DNA of 58,434 nt from Polyangiaceae bacterium (GTDB lineage Bacteria > Myxococcota_A > Polyangia > Polyangiales > Polyangiaceae): assembly GCA_022842465.1 (NCBI GenBank), contig JALHPN010000028.1:1-58434 (forward strand), given 5' to 3'. This document shows positions 42,621-52,147 of this stretch, piece after piece. A model generated the notes under the pieces. The model saw only the letters and a program-made list of their open reading frames with translations, did not search any database and was not told where the DNA came from. Positions within the stretch are counted from its first letter, which is position 1. Each line of letters begins with the position of its first letter. A program made the translations under genes and the position numbers.

Positions 42621-43541
42621 ATGAGGACCGGCGCACTTCTCCGAGCGGCTCTCGCCGCGATCTCGCTCGCGGCGTCGGCGTGGGCGCCTACGGCCGAGGC
42701 GCAGACGAAGCCGAAGCCCGCCGCGCCCGCCCCCGCGAAGCCGCCGCAGGACCTCGTGGAGCGCGGCAAGACGCTCTTCGACGATCAGCAGTACGAGGAG
42801 TCGATCCAGGTCCTCTCCGCCGCGCTCCTCCGTCCGAGCAACACGAAGGAGCAGAAGGTGGAGATCTACCGCCTCCTCGCGCTCGACTACATCACGCTAG
42901 GCCGGACGGACGAGGCGGAGAGCGCCGTCCGAGGCCTCCTCGTGATCGACCCCGAGCACCAGATCCCGGCGACCGAGTCGCCCCGCTTCCGCGACTTCTT
43001 CGCGCAGGCGCGCGCGCGCTGGGAGGCGGAGGGTCGCCCCGGGGTGGTCGTCGAGAAGCAGGCGCCGAAGCCCGTCGTGCTACGCCTCGCGTCGCCGCCC
43101 TCGAGCGATCCCGACAAGGCGATCGAGCTCCGCGGGCGCTTCGAGGATCCCGAGTCCCGCGTCACGAGCCTCCGCCTCTTCTTCCGCACCGGGACGAAGG
43201 GTGAGTTCACGGACGTGGAGGTGGAGCGCACCGAGAGGGGGTTCCGGGCCCAGATTCCTGCCGCCTCCGTGAGGCCGCCGATCGTCGAGTACTACCTCGT
43301 CGGCACGGACGTGAACGGCGAGCCGATCGTCTCGCGCGGCGAGGCCTCGCTCCCGCTCCGCATCGCCGTGACGGAGCCGAGCAAGGGCTGGGTGCTGCCC
43401 GTCGCGATCGGCGGCGGCATCCTCGGCGCGGCGGCCATCGTCGGCGGCCTCGCCCTCGCGGGCGTCTTCAAGAGCTCCTCGCCGCCGTCCGGTCCCGGGA
43501 CGTCGATCGTGAGCGTAAGCGTAGCGGAGGCATCCCGATGA
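42621..43541 (+). CDS. Secreted TPR protein with C-terminal membrane helix
   Basis: A 306-residue protein. Residues 1-28 are a signal peptide, followed by a TPR pair at about 45-115 (VERGKTLFDDQQYEESIQVL; LLALDYITLGRTDEAESAV), then a beta domain with VTSLRLFFRTGTKGEFTDVEVER and PPIVEYYLVGTDVNGEP. One membrane helix lies at about 256-280. The design resembles myxobacterial TPR-anchor proteins of unknown function. Its last 4 nt overlap prmA (ATGA), an odd pairing because PrmA acts in the cytosol. Confidence 0.75.
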   Translation: MRTGALLRAALAAISLAASAWAPTAEAQTKPKPAAPAPAKPPQDLVERGKTLFDDQQYEESIQVLSAALLRPSNTKEQKVEIYRLLALDYITLGRTDEAESAVRGLLVIDPEHQIPATESPRFRDFFAQARARWEAEGRPGVVVEKQAPKPVVLRLASPPSSDPDKAIELRGRFEDPESRVTSLRLFFRTGTKGEFTDVEVERTERGFRAQIPAASVRPPIVEYYLVGTDVNGEPIVSRGEASLPLRIAVTEPSKGWVLPVAIGGGILGAAAIVGGLALAGVFKSSSPPSGPGTSIVSVSVAEASR

Positions 43542-44410
43542 CGAGCGCCGAGCCGCGGTACCCGTATGTCCACGTCGAGGTGAAGGCGGAGGACGCGGAG
43601 GAGACGAGCGCGCTCTTCTTCGAGCTCGGCGCGCAGGGCGTCGAGGAGCGCGACGACACGACGATGTCGAAGACCGCCGCGAGCGGCCGAGCGACGCTGG
43701 TGGCGAGCTTCGAGTCCCGCGCGGACGCCGAGGGCGCGATGGCCCACCTCCAGGGCGAGCTCGGCCTCTCGCCGCGCTACGAGGAGGTCGTCGGCGACGG
43801 CTGGCGCGACGCGTGGAAGGAGTTCTTCCGTCCGTTCGAGATCGCGCAGGGGATCGTGGTCCGCCCGCCCTGGGAGCCCTACGAGGCGAAGGCGGGCGAG
43901 CAGGTCCTGCATCTCGAGCCCGGTCGCGCCTTCGGCACGGGCCTCCACGAGACGACGCGCCTCGTCGCGCGGGCCCTGCGCGAGCACGCGGGCGAGCTCA
44001 CGGGGAAGACGGTCCTCGACGTCGGGTGCGGCAGCGGCATCCTCGCGTTCATCGCGCTCACGCTCGGCGCCGAGAAGGCGATCGCGATCGACGTCGATCA
44101 GGAGGCGATCGACGTCACCCTCGAGAACGCCGAGCGGAACCAGCTCACGAGCCGGATCGAGGCGAGCACCACGCCGATCGAGGCCCTCGCGATGGCGTCG
44201 CCCGTCGTCCTCGCGAACATCGAGGCGCGGATCCTGATCCCGATGGCGAAGGAGCTCGCCGCTCGCGTCGCCCCGGGAGGGCTCCTCCTCCTCTCCGGCA
44301 TCCTCGTCCCGCAGAAGGACGACGTGCGCGCGGCGTACCCCGACATGGAGCTCGTCGCCGATCCGTCCCTCGGCGAGTGGACGCTGCTCGCCCTCCGCAA
44401 GAGGCGATGA
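43538..44410 (+). CDS. prmA: Ribosomal protein L11 methyltransferase
   Basis: A 290-residue SAM-dependent methyltransferase that trimethylates lysines and the N-terminus of L11. Residues 1-95 are the L11-recognition ferredoxin-like domain. Catalytic-domain motifs are FRPFEIAQGIVVRPPW, GRAFGTGLHETTRL, DVGCGSGILAF and LANIEARIL, where the NI pair matches the substrate motif. It overlaps the upstream TPR gene and the downstream rsmE gene by 4 nt each, giving a coupled operon; a prmA-rsmE pair is a common arrangement. Confidence 0.94.
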   Translation: MTSAEPRYPYVHVEVKAEDAEETSALFFELGAQGVEERDDTTMSKTAASGRATLVASFESRADAEGAMAHLQGELGLSPRYEEVVGDGWRDAWKEFFRPFEIAQGIVVRPPWEPYEAKAGEQVLHLEPGRAFGTGLHETTRLVARALREHAGELTGKTVLDVGCGSGILAFIALTLGAEKAIAIDVDQEAIDVTLENAERNQLTSRIEASTTPIEALAMASPVVLANIEARILIPMAKELAARVAPGGLLLLSGILVPQKDDVRAAYPDMELVADPSLGEWTLLALRKRR

Positions 44411-45150
44411 GCGTCCGGGCGCCCGTCCCTGATCTCGCGGCGGGGTCGCGCACGCTCCCGAGCGAGACATCGCACTATCTCTGCCGCGTCCTGCGCCTCC
44501 GCGCGGGCGACACCTTCGTCGCGTTCGACCCCTCCGCCACCCCTCGCCGCGAGGCCGATGCCGTCGTCGAGATCGCGTCCGGCGAGGCCGCGGTCGTGCG
44601 CCTCGCGGAGCCCCGGGCCGCGGCGGTCTACGCGACGGCGCCGCTCGTCGTCGTCTACGGGCTCGCGAAAGGGGACAAGGTCGACGCCGTGGTCCGCGAC
44701 GCGACCGAGCTCGGCGCGACGCGTCTCGTGCTCACGCCGACGGCGCGCGCCGTGGTGAAGCTCGACGCGAAGCGGGGCGAAGCGAAGGTCGAGCGCTGGA
44801 CCAAGATCGCCGAGCAGGCCGCGCGCCAGTGCGGCCGCGCCGATCCGCCGACGATCACGCTCGCGCCTTCGCTCGGTGACGCGCTCGCGTCGGCAGAGAC
44901 CGACACCGCCGCTCGATTCTGCCTCTGGGAGGAGGCCACGGCGCCGCTCGGCCCCCCGCTCGCGGAGGCGATCGCGCGCGGGAGCGGGCTCGCGTTCCTC
45001 ATCGGCCCCGAAGGCGGGCTCGCGCGCGGAGAGGTCGAGGAGGCCGTCGCGCGCGGGTTCGCCTCGACGTCGCTCGGCCCCTTCGTGCTCCGCACGGAGA
45101 CCGTGGCCGCGGCCGTCCTCGGCGCCGTGCGCATCCTCTCGCCCAGCTAG
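44407..45150 (+). CDS. rsmE: 16S rRNA (uracil-1498-N3) methyltransferase
   Basis: A 247-residue SPOUT-family enzyme. The N-terminal PUA-like part has HYLCRVLRLRAGD; the trefoil-knot part has ELGATRLVLTPTARAVV, RWTKIAEQAARQCGRADPP, FLIGPEGGLARGEVEEA and LGPFVLRTETVAAAVL. It methylates N3 of U1498 in 16S rRNA. The start is the ATG inside ATGA at the prmA stop. It ends the operon, 4 nt from the convergent lipoprotein gene. Confidence 0.94.
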   Translation: MSVRAPVPDLAAGSRTLPSETSHYLCRVLRLRAGDTFVAFDPSATPRREADAVVEIASGEAAVVRLAEPRAAAVYATAPLVVVYGLAKGDKVDAVVRDATELGATRLVLTPTARAVVKLDAKRGEAKVERWTKIAEQAARQCGRADPPTITLAPSLGDALASAETDTAARFCLWEEATAPLGPPLAEAIARGSGLAFLIGPEGGLARGEVEEAVARGFASTSLGPFVLRTETVAAAVLGAVRILSPS

Positions 45151-45154
45151 GCGC

Positions 45155-46270
45155 TCACGGCGCGCCGCGCCGCTCGAGCACGCTCATGTAGTACGCCGCC
45201 TCGTCGTGGGCCGGGTGACACGGCGTCGACGCGATCGCGTTCATGATCGCCGCGGCGCGCTTGCGCTCACCCATTCGATCGAGGGCGACCGCCGCCATCC
45301 AGCCGAAGCGATGCCGCATGAGCGGCTCGTCCGCCGTCTCGCCGCGGGCGACGCGCGCGACGGCAGGGGCCGCCTCGCGCCACCGCCCGCTGTCGAAGAG
45401 ACGCTGCGCCTGCACGGCCTCGTTCGACGGGCTCGTCCCCTTCGACCTCACGGGGCAGACGAGCTTCGGGAGCTCGCGGGGATCGAGGACGGGCCCGGTC
45501 GGCGGCGGGACGGGCGCGGCGAGCGGCTCGAGCTCGAGGGCGATCGGCTCGGCGCACGCCGGCGGACGACACCTCGAGGTCTCGAGCGCCCCGTCGTCCC
45601 ATCGCCCGCCCGGGCGGGCACGCCTCACGACGTAGCCGCCCTCGCGGAAAGACGAGACGTAGTGGGTCGCCCTCGCGCAGTCCGGGCCGACGAGGTCCTC
45701 CTTCTCCACGCGCGGCGCGAAGCTCTCGCGCATCGCGCCGAAGCGCATCGGCCAGTGGACCTTCGTGAGGTCGTCGAGCCAGGAGACCTCCTGGAGCGTC
45801 GTCCAGGTCTCCTCGAGGAGGAGCGCGTGCCCGTCGGCGCGCGTGACGAGCCGCTCGCCGCCGATGACGCGGCCGAGCGACGAGGCGCCGACGACGGTGT
45901 TCTCCTCGGCTTCGTCCCGCGGTGTCACGCGGTAGGTCGCCTTACGGCTGCACCCGAGGAGGGCGACGTCCGACCCGCACCCTCGCGCCGTGACGGCGAC
46001 GACGAGGAGCTGCTCTCCGCCCTTCACGCGCTCGGCGAAGGCGTCGCGGAGGCCCTGGTCGAGCCCGGCCAGCGACACGAGCGGCTCGGCGTCGACGTGC
46101 TCGCACGTGGCGAGCGCGCCGGCGCCCTCCGGCGCGGGCGGCCAGGACGATGGTGTGGTCAACGGCGCTACGCCCGGAGCGAGGACGCTCGCTCCGCCGC
46201 CACACGCCGACGTCGCCAGGATCGCGAGCGTCGCGGCAGTCCTCGTCTTCGGCCACCTCATCGCGCCCAT
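45155..46270 (-). CDS. Putative lipoprotein of unknown function
   Basis: A 371-residue protein with a leader ending ILATSACGGG. The mature part contains 8 or more cysteines (CEHVDAEP, ARGCGSDVALLGCSRK, ALETSRCRPPACAEP), consistent with a disulfide-rich exported protein. The C-terminal 90 residues resemble a short TPR/Sel1-like helical region (RWREAAPAVARVARGE; RKRAAAIMNAIASTP). No family is recognised. The start could be 46270 or the in-frame ATG at 46261; GAGA lies 2 nt before the former. It probably shares a transcript with the GH15-type gene 4 nt upstream. Confidence 0.65.
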   Translation of the reverse strand: MGAMRWPKTRTAATLAILATSACGGGASVLAPGVAPLTTPSSWPPAPEGAGALATCEHVDAEPLVSLAGLDQGLRDAFAERVKGGEQLLVVAVTARGCGSDVALLGCSRKATYRVTPRDEAEENTVVGASSLGRVIGGERLVTRADGHALLLEETWTTLQEVSWLDDLTKVHWPMRFGAMRESFAPRVEKEDLVGPDCARATHYVSSFREGGYVVRRARPGGRWDDGALETSRCRPPACAEPIALELEPLAAPVPPPTGPVLDPRELPKLVCPVRSKGTSPSNEAVQAQRLFDSGRWREAAPAVARVARGETADEPLMRHRFGWMAAVALDRMGERKRAAAIMNAIASTPCHPAHDEAAYYMSVLERRGAP

Positions 46271-46274
46271 TTTC

Positions 46275-48299
46275 TCAGTAGAGCGCGAGCGCCGTCCGGA
46301 CATACGCAGCCTCGCTCCAGACGAGCGGCATCGCGCTCACCCAGGTCTTCTTCTCCTCGTCGAACTGCTCGCCGAGCATGAGAGACTCGGTGGAGCGTGC
46401 CTGGCGCGTCATCGTCGCGAAGAGCGCGCGCGCGGCGGCGCGATCGCCGCGCGCGTCCCGGTGCGCGGACAGCCACGCGGCGGCGACCGGCCACGCCTGA
46501 CCTCCGTAGTAGCGATCGCCCTCGTACCGCCGGACCGAGCCCCGCTCCGTCGAGAGGCGCGCCGCGACGAGGTCGCCGAGGAGCGCGAGGCGCGGGTCGG
46601 TGTCGGGGAAGAGGGCGAAGCCGCCCTTGCCGAGCGCGAGGTTCGCGATCTCGACGCGATCGTCGGTGCGGGTCCCGCCGAACCAGCCGTTCGACGCCCC
46701 TCGCGCGAAGAAACCGCCCGGCGCGACGAGCTTCGTCTCCATCGCGGCGCGGATCCGAGCCGCCTGCGCCCTCCATCGCGCGGCGTGCTCCGCGTGTCCG
46801 AGCACGGCTCCGATCCGTGCCGACGCCTCGAGGCCGGCGAGCGCCGATCCGTTCGCGTACGTCCACGATTTGCCCGTCTCGAGCTCCCAGAGGTCTCGTG
46901 AGGGATCGACGAGCCCCGACTCGGAGATCCGCCCGAGGTGGTCGGCGACGCGCGCGACGGCCGGCCAGCGAGCCTCGAGCCACGTCCGGTCCCGCGTGAC
47001 GTCGTGCACCGCGGCGACGCCCCAGGGGAGCATGCCGGGTTGATCGTTCTCGTTGCCGGACGGTCCGAAGTCGAAGAACGCGCCGCTCCCGTCGGGGTAG
47101 TAGTTCACGGCGAAGCTCCCGTCGGGGAGGAGGAGCTTCTCGAGGAACACGAAGAAGCGCGCAGCCTCGTCGACGTAGCCTGCAGAGAGCGCGTCGATCG
47201 CCGTCTTCGATCCGTCGCGGGGCCAGACGAAGCGATAGCCGGGGCTCGTCAGCGTCGGCGCGGCGATGAACGCGCCGTCGCGGGTCTGGTGCTGGAGCAT
47301 CGTGACGAGCGCGCGGCGGTAGACGGGCAGCGCGTCGGCCGGGAGCGTCGCGGGGACGCGCGCGCGGGCGACGGCGCTCGCCCACTTCACGCGATCGGCC
47401 TCTCTCGCCTCGTCGAAGCCTCTCGCGATCGCCGAGCGCGCCTCGCGGAGCGACGCCGCCGCGTCGGCCCCGAGACCGATCGCGAACGTCACCGACGTCG
47501 AAGCCCCGGGGCCGAGGGTGCCGAGGCGCTGGGTCATCGCGCCGTTCACGCCGGCGATCCCGGCATCGACGCCGGTACATCCGCGGAGCGTGCCCTCTTC
47601 GGCCGCGCGACGAGCGTCGCGCTGGGCGCCCCACGAGCGGAGCGCATGGCCGCAGTGCACCGCCGCCGGGGCGCGGTCGGAGACGAGCGAAGCGGCGACG
47701 CCCGCGCCCGGATCGGTCTGCACGAACGCGCTCGCGTCGGCGTCCCAGACGAGGCGGTCGCCGCCGGGGAACGTGCCGAGGGTGAAGAACGCGTAGAAGG
47801 TGAGGTCCACGTCCTCGACGGGAGCGCGGCTCGCGTTCGTGAGGACGACGCGGCGAAGGTGCGCGTCCGCGTCGGGTCGCATCACGTCCTCGATGCGGAG
47901 GCGGAGCCCGTCCGCCTCGAAGTCGCTCTGGACGAGGCCCGTGTCGGGGAGCATCCGCTGCGCGACGAGCCGGAGGTCATGCGCCCACGCGCGAGGGCGA
48001 CCGCGCGCGCCGACGCCGACGTAGCTGTCCCAGAGGTTGTCGGACGTGTACCGGGGGTAGAAGAGCTCGACGAGGGCGCCGGCCTTCGCGCCCCGCCCGT
48101 CGCCACGCGAGACGACGCTCATCGCGTTGCCGTTGCCGACCTGCGCGAAGTTCGGGGTGTCGCCGAGGATCGTGGAGACCGGCTCCCAGGAGAGCGCGTC
48201 CGCGGCCTCGCCGGGGTCGGGCTCGTCGCTCGCGGTGGCGCAGGCGGCGAGGCTCACGAGAGCGGCGAGGAGGACGACCGAACGGGCGCGCGAGAGCAT
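46275..48299 (-). CDS. GH15-type glucoamylase-like lipoprotein
   Basis: A 674-residue predicted lipoprotein (leader ending LVSLAACA). The N-terminal half is a beta-sandwich as in bacterial glucoamylases (RIEDVMRPDADAHLRRVVLTN). The C-terminal half is an (alpha/alpha)6 barrel with GYRFVWPRDGSKTAIDAL, PWGVAAVHDV, DLWELETGKSWTYANGSAL (E472 is a good candidate for the catalytic acid) and YYGGQAWPVAAAWLS. It should cut glucose from alpha-glucan ends, or act on a related glycoside. I used the ATG at 48299 because the signal peptide begins there. A GlgC gene lies 10 kb away, but there is no direct link. Confidence 0.83.
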   Translation of the reverse strand: MLSRARSVVLLAALVSLAACATASDEPDPGEAADALSWEPVSTILGDTPNFAQVGNGNAMSVVSRGDGRGAKAGALVELFYPRYTSDNLWDSYVGVGARGRPRAWAHDLRLVAQRMLPDTGLVQSDFEADGLRLRIEDVMRPDADAHLRRVVLTNASRAPVEDVDLTFYAFFTLGTFPGGDRLVWDADASAFVQTDPGAGVAASLVSDRAPAAVHCGHALRSWGAQRDARRAAEEGTLRGCTGVDAGIAGVNGAMTQRLGTLGPGASTSVTFAIGLGADAAASLREARSAIARGFDEAREADRVKWASAVARARVPATLPADALPVYRRALVTMLQHQTRDGAFIAAPTLTSPGYRFVWPRDGSKTAIDALSAGYVDEAARFFVFLEKLLLPDGSFAVNYYPDGSGAFFDFGPSGNENDQPGMLPWGVAAVHDVTRDRTWLEARWPAVARVADHLGRISESGLVDPSRDLWELETGKSWTYANGSALAGLEASARIGAVLGHAEHAARWRAQAARIRAAMETKLVAPGGFFARGASNGWFGGTRTDDRVEIANLALGKGGFALFPDTDPRLALLGDLVAARLSTERGSVRRYEGDRYYGGQAWPVAAAWLSAHRDARGDRAAARALFATMTRQARSTESLMLGEQFDEEKKTWVSAMPLVWSEAAYVRTALALY

Positions 48300-48417
48300 T
48301 CGGGCGCCGATGTAAGCAAGGGTGGTACCCGCGAAATTCCGGCCCGTTACGCGCCTTCGCAGGCGTGATCTGGGTTCACCACGATCCACCCGGAGCGCGC
48401 GATGCCCCGGGGGCCGA

Positions 48418-50550
48418 TCACCAGACCTCGCAGCGGTTCTTCCGCATCATCTTCGCGCTCGGCTTGCACGCGAACGCTTGCGCGAACTCGGGCAGGTTCG
48501 AGAGCGGGCCGTTCACGCGGAGGTGAGGCGGCGAGTGCGGGTTCGTCGCCACGAGGTGACGCATCGCCTCGTCGCGGTACTTCGAGCACCACCCCTGGGC
48601 GAAGCCGAGGAAGTACTCCTGGTCGGCGAGCGCGGTCGCCTTGGCGTCCGCCGGCGCCTTCGCCGCCGTGCGCGCCGCGCGCATCGCGCGGAAGGCGAGC
48701 TTGACGCCGCCGAGGTCCGCGATGTTCTCGCCGAGCGTCAGCTTGCCGTTCACGTGGACGCCGTCGAGCACGGTGTAGTCGCTGAACTGCTTCTCGACGC
48801 AGCCCGCGCGGCGCTCGAACTCCGCGTTCACGGCCAGAGACCACCAGTCGCGGAGGTTCCCCTCCGCGTCGAACTGACGGCCCTCGTCGTCGAAGCCGTG
48901 CGTGAGCTCGTGGCCCATGACCATGCCGATGCCGCCGAAGTTCGTCGGCTGCGGCGCCTTGTTCCCGTAGAACGGCGGCTGGAGGATGCCGGCGGGGAAC
49001 ACCATTTCGTTCAGCTGCGCGTCGTAGTACGCGTTCACCGACGGCGGGCTCATCTGCCACTCGCCGCGATCGACGGGCTTGCCGACCTTCGCGAGCTGTC
49101 GGTTGTGCTCGAAGGCGGACGCGCGGCGCATGTTCGCGACGTAGTCCTTCGTGACGACGAGCTTCGAGTAGTCGCGCCACTTCTCGGGGTAGGCGATCTT
49201 GTTCGCGATCTTCGCGAGCTTCGCGTACGCGGCCTTCCGCGTGGGCTCGTCCATCCACGCGAGGCCTTCGAGGTTCCCGTGCATCGACTGCTCGATGCTC
49301 TGGATCATCGCGAGGACGGCGGCCTTGCCCTCCGCGCCGAGCGTCGTCTTCACGAAGGGCTGGCCGAGCGCCTCGCCCATCGTGCCGTCCACCACGCGGA
49401 CGCAGCGCTTCCAGCGCGGCGGCTGGGACTTCGCGCCCACGAGGGTCTGCTTCCACCGGAACTTCTCGTCGTCGAACGCCTTCGAGAGCTCGTTCCCGGT
49501 CTCGCGGAGCACGTGCCAGCGGAGGTAGGTCTTCACGTCGGCGAGGGCGAGCTTGCCGTCGAGCATCGTCGCGACGGCCTTCAGGTAGTCGGGCTGCGCG
49601 ACGTTGAACTCCTTCACGCCGGCCGCGTTCGCGCCGTCGAGGTACTCCGTCCAGCGGAAGCCGGGGACGAGCTTCGGGAGCTCCTCCTTCGTCGCGTGGT
49701 GCGCGATCTTCTTCGGCTCGCGGCGGTCTTCCTTCGTCATCCACGCCTGGGCGATGGCCGTCTCGACCTCGATCACCTTCTTCGCCGAGGCCTTGGCCCT
49801 GTCGTCGGTGTCGCCCGCGAGCTTCAGCATCGCGGCGACGTGCGCCTCGTACTTGCCGCGGAGCTCCGTCATCTTCGGGTTCGACTCGAGGTAGTACTCG
49901 CGCTCGGGCATCCCGAGGCCGCCCTGCCAGATCATCGCCACGACCTTCGTCGCGTCGCCGAAGTCCTGCGACGCGCCGATGCCGAGGAACGTGCCGATGC
50001 CGTCCGCCTCGAGCTTGCCGATCGTGCGCGTCAGCGAGGCGGCGTCCTTGATCGCGTCGATCTGCTTCAGGTACGGCTCGATCGGCTTCGCGCCGGCCTT
50101 CTCGATCGCCGCCTCGTCCATGCACGAGGCGTACATGCCGCCGAGCTGCTTCGCGTAGGGGTCGGTCGCCTTCTCGCCCTTCGCGTAGCCCTCGAGGATC
50201 CCCCTCAGGAGCTCCTCGTTCCGCTCACGGATCGAGTGGAAGCTCCGCGACCAGCTCGACTCGTCGGCGGGGATCTCGGTCTTCGCGATCCAGCCGCCGC
50301 ACGCGTACTGGTAGAAATCGTCGCAGGGCGGCGTGCTCGCGTCGATGGCGGCCTTGTCGACGCCCGGCGAGTCCGGCGGGTCCATCTTCGCGGAGGGCTC
50401 GCTCGGCGCCGGCGCGGCGCTCGCGGTCGCCACCGGCCTCGCGGTGGTGACCCCGGGCGTCTGCGGCGGAGCAGACTCCCCTCCTCCGCAAGCGAGGGCG
50501 AGGACGGACGACGCGGCGAACGGCACGACGAGGGTTCGATACGAACGCAT
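48418..50550 (-). CDS. M13-family metallopeptidase lipoprotein (neprilysin/PepO type)
   Basis: A 710-residue predicted lipoprotein (leader ending VLALACGGG). The zinc site is HELTH (H547, E548, H551), followed by GFDDEGRQFDAEGNLRDWW and, about 60 residues on, ENIADLGGVKLA with the third zinc ligand Glu. NAYYDAQLNEMVFPAGILQ and the C-terminal RCEVW are family hallmarks. It should cleave short peptides in the periplasm or outside the cell. The mature N-terminus is a Pro/Ala-rich linker, then PCDDFYQYACGGW. No Shine-Dalgarno sequence is evident. Confidence 0.94.
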   Translation of the reverse strand: MRSYRTLVVPFAASSVLALACGGGESAPPQTPGVTTARPVATASAAPAPSEPSAKMDPPDSPGVDKAAIDASTPPCDDFYQYACGGWIAKTEIPADESSWSRSFHSIRERNEELLRGILEGYAKGEKATDPYAKQLGGMYASCMDEAAIEKAGAKPIEPYLKQIDAIKDAASLTRTIGKLEADGIGTFLGIGASQDFGDATKVVAMIWQGGLGMPEREYYLESNPKMTELRGKYEAHVAAMLKLAGDTDDRAKASAKKVIEVETAIAQAWMTKEDRREPKKIAHHATKEELPKLVPGFRWTEYLDGANAAGVKEFNVAQPDYLKAVATMLDGKLALADVKTYLRWHVLRETGNELSKAFDDEKFRWKQTLVGAKSQPPRWKRCVRVVDGTMGEALGQPFVKTTLGAEGKAAVLAMIQSIEQSMHGNLEGLAWMDEPTRKAAYAKLAKIANKIAYPEKWRDYSKLVVTKDYVANMRRASAFEHNRQLAKVGKPVDRGEWQMSPPSVNAYYDAQLNEMVFPAGILQPPFYGNKAPQPTNFGGIGMVMGHELTHGFDDEGRQFDAEGNLRDWWSLAVNAEFERRAGCVEKQFSDYTVLDGVHVNGKLTLGENIADLGGVKLAFRAMRAARTAAKAPADAKATALADQEYFLGFAQGWCSKYRDEAMRHLVATNPHSPPHLRVNGPLSNLPEFAQAFACKPSAKMMRKNRCEVW

Positions 50551-50600
50551 GGGCCGCGTATGCCCCTCTTACGGCCGAGCGGCAAGCGTCCGCGATGGAG

Positions 50601-50606
50601 TATGAT
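50601..50606 (+). promoter_or_regulatory. Candidate -10 element (TATGAT)
   Basis: TATGAT ends 11 nt before the GTG start at 50618. The divergent gap to the M13 peptidase gene is 67 bp. Confidence 0.35.
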
Positions 50607-50617
50607 GGGCGACCCCC

Positions 50618-52144
50618 GTGCTCGAACGCATCGCGCTCCACCAGACTCGCCTCCGCACGCCGGGCCTCGGGCTCGAGGGCAAGGGCGTGGCGCTGGGAGC
50701 GAAGGGGATGGTCCTCCTCCCGTCGCTCGACCGGCTCGTCGCGTGGCTCAGCGTCTACACGCGCGAGCACTCGCTCGAGGACCTCATGCCGAGCCTCGCG
50801 ATCGAGATCGTGAAGAGCAAGCTCGGGACGCGCGAGATCACGCTCTCCTTCTCCGCCGAGTCGAGCGACCGCATGGATCGCGTCTCCGAGACGGCGCGCC
50901 TCGTCGGCGGCTTCACTTTCACGGGGACGAGCCGCCACTTCGTCCAGTACCGCGACGCCGCGGCCCCGTTCGGCTACGACGCGACGCAGCTCATCTCGAC
51001 GGACGCGGCGCTCGTGCTCTACCACGACCGCTTCACGCAGGTGTACGAGGTCGAGAAGACGGTCTCGCTCCGCTCGCTCCTCCTCCGGCTCATGCCGCAC
51101 GTCGATCCGTCGACGATCGAGGACAACGGGCCCCGCATCATCGTCGCGGAGCAGGGCCTCGGCCCCGCGCTCATCCACTACTTCGTGCGATCGCGCGTCG
51201 AGGGCGAGGTCGCCGTCGCGGAGTGGCCGCCGGAGAGCGCCTTCGACGAGGGGCCCGTCCGTCGCTACGTCCTCCGCATCCCCGATCTCCCGAAGCGCAT
51301 GCGGCCGCTCATGGCGAAGACGCCGGGGCTCGTCACCTTCCTCCCCGCCGCGCCCGGGGTCGCGGTCGAGATGGGCTACCGGCATCCCGTCGCGCTCCGC
51401 GCCTGCCCCGTGTTCGAAGCGACCGGCCTCGTCCTCCTCCGCGGGCGCGGGGACGAGCCGTGGACGCTCGAGAAGACGCCACAGATGGGAGACCTCCGCG
51501 CCTTCGCGCGCGTGGAGCTCCGGAGCGACGAGGCGCCCGAGGCGCTCGCAGCGAGCGGCTCCCGCCTGCCGGAGGCCGTTCGCGTCCCGCTCCGCATCGT
51601 CCCCTCCCCGGCACCGTGGAAGAACGTGACGGCGACGTGGATCTCCGCCGCGCAGGTCCCGCTCCTCCGGCGCATGGCCTACGCGCTGCCGCACCAGACC
51701 ATCCTCCGCACGCAGCTCGCGATCACGCCGCGCGGCGCGTTCCTGCGCTCGAGCGCGGGCATCGAGGCGATCCCGCTCGGGACGTTCTTCGTCGAGATCC
51801 ACCCGAACCTCTACATCCCCGCCGGCTACGACGTCACGCCGGCCGTCGCGCCCGAGGTGCTCTATCGCGCGCTCGGCGCGTCGAGCTCGCAGGTCCTCTT
51901 CATCGACACGAGCGCGAAGGCGATGGCCGTCGACGACGCGGCGTTCTCGCCGCTCGAGACCGCGCTCCTCGAGGCCCAGGCGTGGGAGCCGCTCGTCGCG
52001 GAGGCGATCCAGCGGGCGCTCACGGAGGCGCCGGTGGACCTCAAGCTCGAGTCGATCGGCCTCCTCCCCATGAGCGGCGTCGCGCCGCCCAACGAGCCGC
52101 CGGCGGACAAGGCCGCCCCGCAGCTCCCCCCGAAGGCGCCCTGA
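50618..52144 (+). CDS. Unrecognised protein, first of a two-gene operon
   Basis: A 508-residue soluble protein with GTG start, no signal peptide and no membrane helix. It is rich in beta strands and Leu/Ala. Distinctive stretches are VGGFTFTGTSRHFVQYRD, VTFLPAAPGVAVEMGYRHP, LVLLRGRGDEPWTLEKTP and FFVEIHPNLYIPAGYDVTP. The middle portion (about 200-300) could be a scaffold domain; no catalytic motif stands out. It is followed after 3 nt by a second unknown gene and the two are probably functional partners. Such pairs occur as accessory subunits of NTPase systems in multicellular bacteria, but I see no NTPase here, so I assign nothing. Confidence 0.65.
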   Translation: MLERIALHQTRLRTPGLGLEGKGVALGAKGMVLLPSLDRLVAWLSVYTREHSLEDLMPSLAIEIVKSKLGTREITLSFSAESSDRMDRVSETARLVGGFTFTGTSRHFVQYRDAAAPFGYDATQLISTDAALVLYHDRFTQVYEVEKTVSLRSLLLRLMPHVDPSTIEDNGPRIIVAEQGLGPALIHYFVRSRVEGEVAVAEWPPESAFDEGPVRRYVLRIPDLPKRMRPLMAKTPGLVTFLPAAPGVAVEMGYRHPVALRACPVFEATGLVLLRGRGDEPWTLEKTPQMGDLRAFARVELRSDEAPEALAASGSRLPEAVRVPLRIVPSPAPWKNVTATWISAAQVPLLRRMAYALPHQTILRTQLAITPRGAFLRSSAGIEAIPLGTFFVEIHPNLYIPAGYDVTPAVAPEVLYRALGASSSQVLFIDTSAKAMAVDDAAFSPLETALLEAQAWEPLVAEAIQRALTEAPVDLKLESIGLLPMSGVAPPNEPPADKAAPQLPPKAP

Positions 52145-52147
52145 GCG

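Noticed and set aside
37530..42636. Long minus-strand frames of about 980 codons across 37.5-42.6 kb
   Set aside because: They cross several plus-strand genes with clear families (GlgC, metallophosphoesterase) and show shadow composition.
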